This document shows, in pieces, positions 8,597 to 12,222 of a stretch of DNA of 12,222 bases. This DNA comes from Alistipes sp. (GTDB lineage: Bacteria; Bacteroidota; Bacteroidia; Bacteroidales; Rikenellaceae), in the NCBI GenBank assembly GCA_017561105.1, contig JAFZDR010000092.1, forward strand, positions 1-12,222, written 5' to 3'. Below the pieces are notes generated by a model, which was not told the DNA's origin, did no database searches, and was given only the letters and a program-made list of their open reading frames with translations. The first letter of the stretch is position 1. Each line of letters begins with the position of its first letter. The translations under genes and the position numbers were made by a program.

Positions 8597-9433
8597 ATGA
8601 GAATTGGAGAGATTCAGACTCTGCGTGTGGCGCGAGTATCGGAATTTGGTCTGTATCTTGCAGACTCGGAGGGCAACGAGGTGTTGCTCCCAAATCGCTA
8701 TGTGTCGCTGACGCAGAAGGTGGACGATGAGGTCGAGGTATTTGTGTATCACGACTCGGAGGATAGAATTGTGGCTACAACCGAAACCCCAAAAATCACT
8801 GCCGGTAAGGTGGCATGGTTGAAGGTTGTGGATAAGAATATACACGGCGCATTCCTCGATTGGGGCATTACGGGTAAGGATCTGTTCCTCCCTAACCGCA
8901 ATCAGCAGGGCGGCGTTTTGGTAGGCTCGTATAAGCCAGTCTATATGTATGTTGACAACATTACCGAGCGTTGTGTTGCAACCACAAAGCTCAAGAGTTA
9001 TGTCAATAACGAGGGCGTTGTAACCCTCTCGCCACGCCAGAAGGTCGAGGCGTTGATTGTATCGGAGAGCGAGATTGGCTATCGCGCAATCGTTGAGAAC
9101 CGCCACTGGGGTATGATTTACAAGAACCAGATTTTCCGCGAGGTGAAGCTCGGCGACAAGGTCGAGGCTTATGTAAGCCGTATCACTGAGGATAATCGTG
9201 TCGATTTGTCGCTCCAACAGAAGGGCTTTGCGCAGGTTAAGGACTCGGCAGAGGTGCTCTACGATGCGATTGTTGCTGCCGGTGGAAAGTTGGCTTTGAC
9301 CGACAATAGCTCGCCGGAGGAGATTCGCGATACTCTGAATATGAGCAAGAAGTTGTTCAAACGCTCATTGGGCGTGTTGATGAGCCACGGAAGGGTTGTC
9401 TGCACCGATGGCGCAATCGAAGTTAAAAGTTAA
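8597..9433 (+). CDS. cvfB: CvfB-like S1-domain RNA-binding protein
   Basis: The 278-aa cytosolic protein is of the CvfB/YitL type. Three S1-like OB folds are visible. The first is at about 1-62 (MRIGEIQTLRVARVSEFGLYL, GNEVLLPNRYV). The second is at about 70-132 (GKVAWLKVVDKNIHGAFLDWG, GKDLFLPNRNQ). The third is at about 147-208 (KVEALIVSESEIGYRAIVE, GDKVEAYVSRITEDNRVDLSL). A winged-helix-like C-terminus follows (about 215-278: MSKKLFKRSLGVLMSHGRV). The family binds RNA and affects virulence-factor expression in Staphylococcus; its role in Bacteroidota is not established. The gene has its own promoter and is divergent from the outer-membrane protein gene. Its last four codons and stop lie in a heptad repeat (AGTTAAA units) that continues downstream, so the exact C-terminus may have been set by repeat sequence. 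Confidence 0.9.
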   Translation: MRIGEIQTLRVARVSEFGLYLADSEGNEVLLPNRYVSLTQKVDDEVEVFVYHDSEDRIVATTETPKITAGKVAWLKVVDKNIHGAFLDWGITGKDLFLPNRNQQGGVLVGSYKPVYMYVDNITERCVATTKLKSYVNNEGVVTLSPRQKVEALIVSESEIGYRAIVENRHWGMIYKNQIFREVKLGDKVEAYVSRITEDNRVDLSLQQKGFAQVKDSAEVLYDAIVAAGGKLALTDNSSPEEIRDTLNMSKKLFKRSLGVLMSHGRVVCTDGAIEVKS

Positions 9434-9483
9434 AAGTGCAGAGTTAAAAGTTGGGCTTTTAGCCATTAGCCATTGGCTTTTAG
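9421..9483. repeat. Heptanucleotide repeat stretch at the cvfB 3' end
   Basis: Nine consecutive 7-nt units can be read in register: AGTTAAA, AGTTAAA, AGTGCAG, AGTTAAA, AGTTGGG, CTTTTAG, CCATTAG, CCATTGG, CTTTTAG. The stretch starts inside the cvfB coding sequence. Its second half, 9453-9480, has the form GGGCTTT-(TAGCCAT)2-TGGCTTT and has an inverted relative at 12041-12075. Confidence 0.8.
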
Positions 9484-9491
9484 CTTTTTTT
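9456..9491 (+). terminator. Possible terminator of the cvfB-like gene
   Basis: Short self-complementary segments (GGCT-TTT-AGCC at 9454-9464 and AGCCA-T-TGGCT at 9468-9478) precede a run of seven T at 9485-9491. The stems are weak, so this is only a candidate. No better plus-strand terminator is seen before 9595. Confidence 0.35.
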
Positions 9492-9593
9492 AGTGAGATT
9501 AAAGAATTTAGGGAGTTTAGCGATATGCTTATGCTATTCTCCCTAATCTCATTAAATTCCCTATACTCCTTATGCTCCCTACACTCCCTACTG
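9492..9593. repeat. 9-nt minisatellite in inverted arrangement
   Basis: Six units of 9 nt run from 9540 to 9593 (TCCCTAATC, TCATTAAAT, TCCCTATAC, TCCTTATGC, TCCCTACAC, TCCCTACTG). Four units of the complementary type run from 9492 to 9527 (AGTGAGATT, AAAGAATTT, AGGGAGTTT, AGCGATATG). The two blocks can pair partly as a hairpin, for example GGGAG with CTCCC. Open frames across this stretch read as SLx or xRE triplets and are not genes. Confidence 0.75.
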
Positions 9594-9594
9594 C

Positions 9595-9616
9595 CGGGTA
9601 TCGAAAACGATACCCG
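9595..9616. repeat. Palindrome, first of a mirrored pair
   Basis: A 9-bp perfect stem, CGGGTATCG / CGATACCCG, encloses an AAAA loop. The inner 20 nt are the exact reverse complement of the inner 20 nt at 9648-9667. Confidence 0.85.
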
Positions 9617-9634
9617 TGTTTGCGTAAGTGCGCT

Positions 9635-9680
9635 CCCCTTGTGTGATGGGTATCGTTTTCGATACCCAGCAGTCAAGGGG
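9635..9680. repeat. Palindrome, second of the mirrored pair, in a larger hairpin
   Basis: TGGGTATCG / CGATACCCA (9647-9668) encloses a TTTT loop. Outside a 5-nt/5-nt internal loop, CCCCTTG (9635-9641) pairs with CAAGGGG (9674-9680). Flanking bases related to CTGC extend the similarity to the first palindrome, so the two copies can also pair with each other into one long stem. Confidence 0.8.
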
Positions 9681-9701
9681 CATGGCGAGGATAATTAAAG
9701 T

Positions 9702-9733
9702 TATCGCCTCGCAGTTTATTCTGCGAGGCGATA
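9702..9733 (-). terminator. Terminator of the minus-strand lipoprotein/133-aa unit
   Basis: A perfect 13-bp inverted repeat (TATCGCCTCGCAG at 9702-9714 with its complement at 9721-9733) has a 6-nt loop and lies three bases past the minus-strand stop codon at 9737-9739. On the minus strand the bases after the stem are only moderately T-rich (ACTTTAATTAT). An alternative weaker stem, GCGAGGATAA (9685-9694) with 9701-9712, competes with it. Confidence 0.65.
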
Positions 9734-9736
9734 TTG

Positions 9737-10138
9737 TTAATAGTCAATATACGAACGGTTATTTTCGTATTTCAGTTTATAGTTGTATTTGCAACCAACT
9801 TTATCTCTAATTTGCAATGAGAAACAAAATTTATCCTTATCAATAGGTTGAACATCTCCTATATACCTAAATGTTAACTTTACCTCATCTCCATTATTGA
9901 TATAAATAGGAAGACTTTTGCCAATATATCCTATATTTGATGTCTTGACGCATTTTATTTTTGTTATACTAAAATACGCACTATTTTGATTATTTAAATG
10001 TATCGTAACCTCTCTCTGTACAGGATCAAAACTCCAACCATCAATAGTGAATATAGGTCTATTTTTAGCATAACTAAAAAGATATTGACAAACTTGCATG
10101 GCTAAATTTGTAAGTCCAAATAATGCATTCAGTTTCAT
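9737..10138 (-). CDS. Hypothetical protein, 133 aa
   Basis: I do not recognise this protein. It is AT-rich (16 G/C in the 60 bases 9901-9960, against 35 in 3241-3300 of korA). Residues 3-24 are fairly hydrophobic (ALFGLTNLAMQVCQYLFSYA), but there is no clear signal cleavage site, so it may be a membrane-associated helix. The rest looks like alternating beta strands (FTIDGWSFDPVQREVTIHLNN, YFSITKIKCV, EVKLTFRYIGD, FCFSLQI), possibly a small beta-sandwich, with Cys at 17, 63, 105 and 116. It starts 32 nt after the lipoprotein gene on the same strand and ends at a hairpin terminator, so the two are probably co-transcribed. The ATG is the only sensible start. An accessory partner of the lipoprotein is possible but unproven. 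Confidence 0.6.
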   Translation of the reverse strand: MKLNALFGLTNLAMQVCQYLFSYAKNRPIFTIDGWSFDPVQREVTIHLNNQNSAYFSITKIKCVKTSNIGYIGKSLPIYINNGDEVKLTFRYIGDVQPIDKDKFCFSLQIRDKVGCKYNYKLKYENNRSYIDY

Positions 10139-10170
10139 AATTATAAATTTTAATCGTTAAACACTTCATT

Positions 10171-11709
10171 TTACTCAAAATCATAAGGCTGTACATACGA
10201 CTTATATTTACTCCAATTGGTTTGATATAATCCATTTGAATATGATGAATATTGGGTATACAATTCATATGATTCACGAGGAACATAAATTATCAGCCCT
10301 GAATTAGTAGGGAAACAATACGAAGGAGAGTAGTTGTAATGTACGGCGGGCGGAGTTGTCGGCTTGCAATATATCTCTTTCAGCACGGTGCAACCAGAGA
10401 AAGCCTCACTTCCAATCCAAGTAACACTATTGCCTATGGTAACTTTTGTAAACTCTGAACCGTAAAATGCACCATATTGATACGATAAGGCACTTGGAAT
10501 ATTGCAATTTACCGTTAATTCGCCCGTGCAACCAGAGAAAGCATCACGTCCAATCGAAGTAACGCCATTGCCGATTGTTACACTTGTCAGCGATTTGCAA
10601 TAACAGAATGCAGACTCACCAATCGAAGTAACGCTATTAGGAATGGTTACACTTGCCAGCGAGATGCAATTATAGAATGCATACTCTCCAATCGAAGTAA
10701 CGCTATTAGGAATGGTTACACTTGCCAGCGAGATGCAAGATCTGAAACTAAATGAAACAAGCTTGTTGCTAAAAGAGAGATCTACATTTCGCAAAGGAGT
10801 ATTTTCCGCTTTTAGAATTTCCAAAATCTCAAAATATTCTACACCCGTAATAGAGAATACCTCCAAACCGCTAATATCAATACTGCGAACAGTTTTTGCC
10901 TCCACTGGCGATACTTTTCCATCTTTATTGACATCAAAGTTCTGATAACAATACTCCATAAACTTTATATCATCCATTGCTGTACATATGTCGTTTGGGT
11001 CTACAAGAGAACTTTTGGCGTGCTTTGGAATAGTTATAGTAGTATTGTTTGACAGAATGAAAACTACCTCTGTTTCACCCTCTTCAACGCCAATAATAAA
11101 GCCGTCTTTGCCATCTTCGCCTGTTGCCTTGCCAAGTTGTACCCAAGTTGCGCCATTGTCGTAAGAAACATACCAATAGTCATTTTCGATTTTGAGTTGT
11201 GGGGTTACGCCATTAGCTCCATTTGTACCGTTGCTGCCGTTTGTTCCGTCAGTACCAACCGCCTTAATCTTATTGCCCTTTGCATCGAGCAACCACTCGC
11301 CATCAAGAGTCCAATAATAGATATTGTCAGTGTCCTTCATTACACCAATCTTCGGAGTGTAGCCATCTTTACCATTTGCTCCGTCTTTGCCATCTTGTCC
11401 GTGGTAGATAGTAACGGTGTCGCTATAAGCAAATGAAATAGTATATCCTACAATCTTACCATCTTCACGGATCGGAGAGATATTAGTGATGTAATCACGC
11501 TTTTCAAGAGCATCGACAAGAGTCTGCAATGCCTCAATGTTGGTATTCATTTGCTTGCACAACTCTTCGAGGGCGGAAATACGCTGTTCATGGTCACGAA
11601 TGGATTCGCCATACTCATTTAGTTTACTCCAAATGTCGGAATCGTCAAATTGGCACGAAGAAAACACCAAACTTGTTACAAAAACAAGAGAAAGAAAAAT
11701 CTTTTTCAT
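10171..11709 (-). CDS. Surface lipoprotein: DUF4988-like N-terminus, collagen-like triplets, EF-hand-like loop, BspA leucine-rich repeats
   Basis: The 512-aa protein starts with a lipoprotein signal (LVFSSC, lipidated Cys19). The next residues, QFDDSD, are acidic like the Bacteroidota lipoprotein export signal, so it is probably on the cell surface. About 24-70 is a coiled-coil-like helix (ISALEELCKQMNTNIEALQTL). About 72-230 resembles DUF4988 and includes Gly-x-y triplets at 104-118, 152-169 and 197-203. Residues 259-270 (DVNKDGKVSPVE) fit a canonical 12-residue calcium-binding loop. From 305 to about 443 there are BspA-type repeats of 23 aa (LASVTIPNSVTSIGEYAFYNC and variants). A 70-aa tail contains GLIIYVPRESYELY, a usual ending of such proteins. 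BspA relatives mediate adhesion; the ligand here is unknown. It is preceded by a long leader and followed by the 133-aa gene. Confidence 0.85.
   Translation of the reverse strand: MKKIFLSLVFVTSLVFSSCQFDDSDIWSKLNEYGESIRDHEQRISALEELCKQMNTNIEALQTLVDALEKRDYITNISPIREDGKIVGYTISFAYSDTVTIYHGQDGKDGANGKDGYTPKIGVMKDTDNIYYWTLDGEWLLDAKGNKIKAVGTDGTNGSNGTNGANGVTPQLKIENDYWYVSYDNGATWVQLGKATGEDGKDGFIIGVEEGETEVVFILSNNTTITIPKHAKSSLVDPNDICTAMDDIKFMEYCYQNFDVNKDGKVSPVEAKTVRSIDISGLEVFSITGVEYFEILEILKAENTPLRNVDLSFSNKLVSFSFRSCISLASVTIPNSVTSIGEYAFYNCISLASVTIPNSVTSIGESAFCYCKSLTSVTIGNGVTSIGRDAFSGCTGELTVNCNIPSALSYQYGAFYGSEFTKVTIGNSVTWIGSEAFSGCTVLKEIYCKPTTPPAVHYNYSPSYCFPTNSGLIIYVPRESYELYTQYSSYSNGLYQTNWSKYKSYVQPYDFE
10522..10738 (-). 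repeat. 69-bp coding repeats of the leucine-rich-repeat region
   Basis: Three adjacent 23-residue units (residues 328-396) are encoded by 69-bp DNA repeats; a fourth, separated unit covers residues 421-443. Between two of them, 51 bases are identical (10619-10669 and 10688-10738). This suggests a recent duplication and possible copy-number change. Confidence 0.85.
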
Positions 11710-11749
11710 AGCAGTAAATTATTAAGTTTGTATTTGTTTGCTCTGTTAT

Positions 11750-11993
11750 GACAATAAAGAAAGTGTGAGGTTGCTATTTGTCTATTTGATAAGAGGCTCT
11801 GGAATGCCCGAAGCTAATAGACTATACAATACCCCACACCTATACGATGCAAAGTATTGCCATAGAGATAGCAACATACATCGAATAAGGAATGAGTGTA
11901 AATCGTAGCCCTTTGCTTCGTGAAATTTTCCAGATTTCTTATCAAGGACAGTGCGAAAAACACTTTCTAATATGTCCGCAATCCGAGGACTGC
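11750..11993 (-). promoter_or_regulatory. Candidate structured 5' leader RNA of the lipoprotein gene
   Basis: From the promoter at 11998-12029 to the ATG at 11709 there are about 285 nt without a convincing ORF. In minus-strand RNA sense three structured parts follow each other. First, GGAC/GTCC with AGTG/CACT (11946-11977). Second, a hairpin at 11845-11883 with CGATG/CATCG, GTA/TAC and TTGCTAT/ATGGCAA around a CTCT loop. Third, a long stem AGGTGTGGGGT/ACCTCACACTT (11831-11841 with 11761-11771, two G-U pairs), inside which GTCTATT/AATAGAC pair (11816-11822 with 11780-11786). A pyrimidine-rich stretch (TTTCTTTATT) follows the last stem, as in attenuators. The final roughly 50 nt before the ATG are A/T-rich and open. 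The pairings were found by eye. An independent small RNA is the alternative. Confidence 0.5.
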
Positions 11994-11997
11994 ACCA

Positions 11998-12029
11998 CAA
12001 ATTTAGAAATTATTTCTTAAATCAACAAA
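11998..12029 (-). promoter_or_regulatory. Promoter upstream of the lipoprotein leader
   Basis: On the minus strand, TTTG (12029-12026) is followed after 20 nt by TAAATTTG (12005-11998). Both elements and the spacing agree with the Bacteroidota vegetative promoter TTTG-N19-21-TAnnTTTG. Transcription would start near 11993, about 285 nt before the lipoprotein ATG. No comparable promoter is seen closer to the gene. Confidence 0.6.
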
Positions 12030-12040
12030 AAATACCTTAA

Positions 12041-12075
12041 AAAGCCAATGGCTAACGGCTAACAGCTAAAAGCCC
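12041..12075. repeat. Heptad repeat, inverted relative of 9453-9480
   Basis: Five 7-nt units are in register: AAAGCCA, ATGGCTA, ACGGCTA, ACAGCTA, AAAGCCC. On the minus strand the stretch reads GGGCTTT-(TAGCNNT)3-TGGCTTT, the same frame as 9453-9480 with one extra unit and opposite orientation. Confidence 0.8.
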
Positions 12076-12119
12076 TAAAATTTATTTTCGAGAGTTGCGG
12101 TATTGTCGGCAAAAATTTT

Positions 12120-12127
12120 TATTTTTG
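12120..12127 (+). promoter_or_regulatory. Possible promoter -7 element facing the right edge
   Basis: TATTTTTG matches TAnnTTTG, and a TTG at 12095-12097 lies 22 nt upstream. The transcript would run into the hairpin units at 12150-12222 and out of the window. The surrounding AT-rich sequence makes a chance match possible. Confidence 0.4.
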
Positions 12128-12149
12128 CGGAAAGTTGCGCCAATCAGGT

Positions 12150-12222
12150 GGCATTGAATGACATTCGGGCTTACAGCCCTTAATGGCATTTAATGACAGC
12201 GCACTCCAAAGGAGTGCTTAAT
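12150..12222. repeat. Two tandem hairpin units, array continuing past the window
   Basis: Unit 1 (12150-12184) and unit 2 (12185-12222) share the layout GGCATTnAATGACA, 2-3 linker bases, a hairpin, then TTAAT. The 14-nt leads differ at one base. The hairpins differ in sequence: GGGC-TTACA-GCCC in unit 1, GCACTCC-AAA-GGAGTGC in unit 2. Unit 2 ends exactly at the window edge. The units also permit a larger imperfect stem at 12157-12190. They resemble REP/BIME-type elements, but identity is unproven. Confidence 0.6.

Noticed and set aside
9396..9698. A 100-aa plus-strand frame and a 103-aa minus-strand frame (9365-9676)
   Set aside because: Both run through the 9-nt repeats and read as SLx or xRE triplets. 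They overlap the end of cvfB and the palindromes; they are products of the repeat period.
11782..12000. A 72-aa minus-strand frame before the lipoprotein gene
   Set aside because: It starts only with TTG, overlaps the -7 promoter box at its first bases, shows no recognisable motif, and lies over the stems of the proposed leader RNA.
9453..12075. A classical insertion sequence or transposon
   Set aside because: No transposase or recombinase is encoded, and the inverted repeats are low-complexity heptads with differing unit numbers. No target-site duplication was identified.
12150..12222. A CRISPR array
   Set aside because: Units are 35-38 nt with only 14 nt shared at the start, and the variable part is itself a hairpin. 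There is no repeat-spacer alternation and no cas gene.

Overview
The window looks like a Bacteroidota chromosome, most likely order Bacteroidales. An Alistipes-like relative is my guess, but nothing here fixes the genus. Supporting signs are the absence of Shine-Dalgarno sequences with A-rich leaders before ATG, promoter elements of the TAnnTTTG type, a SusC-like/OMP beta-barrel protein with a carboxypeptidase-regulatory-like N-terminus, a lipoprotein with an acidic surface-export signal and BspA-type leucine-rich repeats, and a KorA with its gamma domain fused at the N-terminus.

Bases 1-5167 hold one tight plus-strand operon. After the tail of an unidentified gene come exbB, exbD, tonB, a DUF1573 periplasmic protein, korA and korB, with gaps of 1-12 nt from exbB onward. 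ExbB/ExbD/TonB form the proton-driven motor that energises outer-membrane transporters. KorAB is a 2-oxoacid:ferredoxin oxidoreductase, probably for 2-oxoglutarate. A perfect 20-bp hairpin at 5274-5317 acts as a bidirectional terminator against a convergent minus-strand outer-membrane beta-barrel gene (5319-8432). A divergent promoter region (8433-8596) separates that gene from a CvfB-like S1-domain RNA-binding protein gene (8597-9433).

From 9421 on, the character changes: lower GC, many small repeats and lineage-variable genes. Bases 9421-9736 are a mosaic of 7-nt repeats, 9-nt repeats in both orientations, two mirrored 20-nt palindromes and a hairpin terminator. Two minus-strand genes follow: an unknown 133-aa protein and, upstream of it, a 512-aa surface lipoprotein (DUF4988-like, collagen-like triplets, an EF-hand-like loop, BspA leucine-rich repeats). 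The lipoprotein gene is preceded by about 285 nt without a convincing ORF. That stretch begins at a strong promoter (TTTG-N20-TAAATTTG) and can fold into several nested hairpins with mutually exclusive pairings, so it is a candidate cis-regulatory leader RNA. Inverted copies of a heptad repeat (9453-9480 and 12041-12075) bracket the whole module. The window ends in what looks like the start of a tandem array of hairpin units (12150-12222).

The best candidates for something undescribed are the structured leader RNA, the tandem hairpin units at the right edge, and the mirrored palindromes at 9595-9668.
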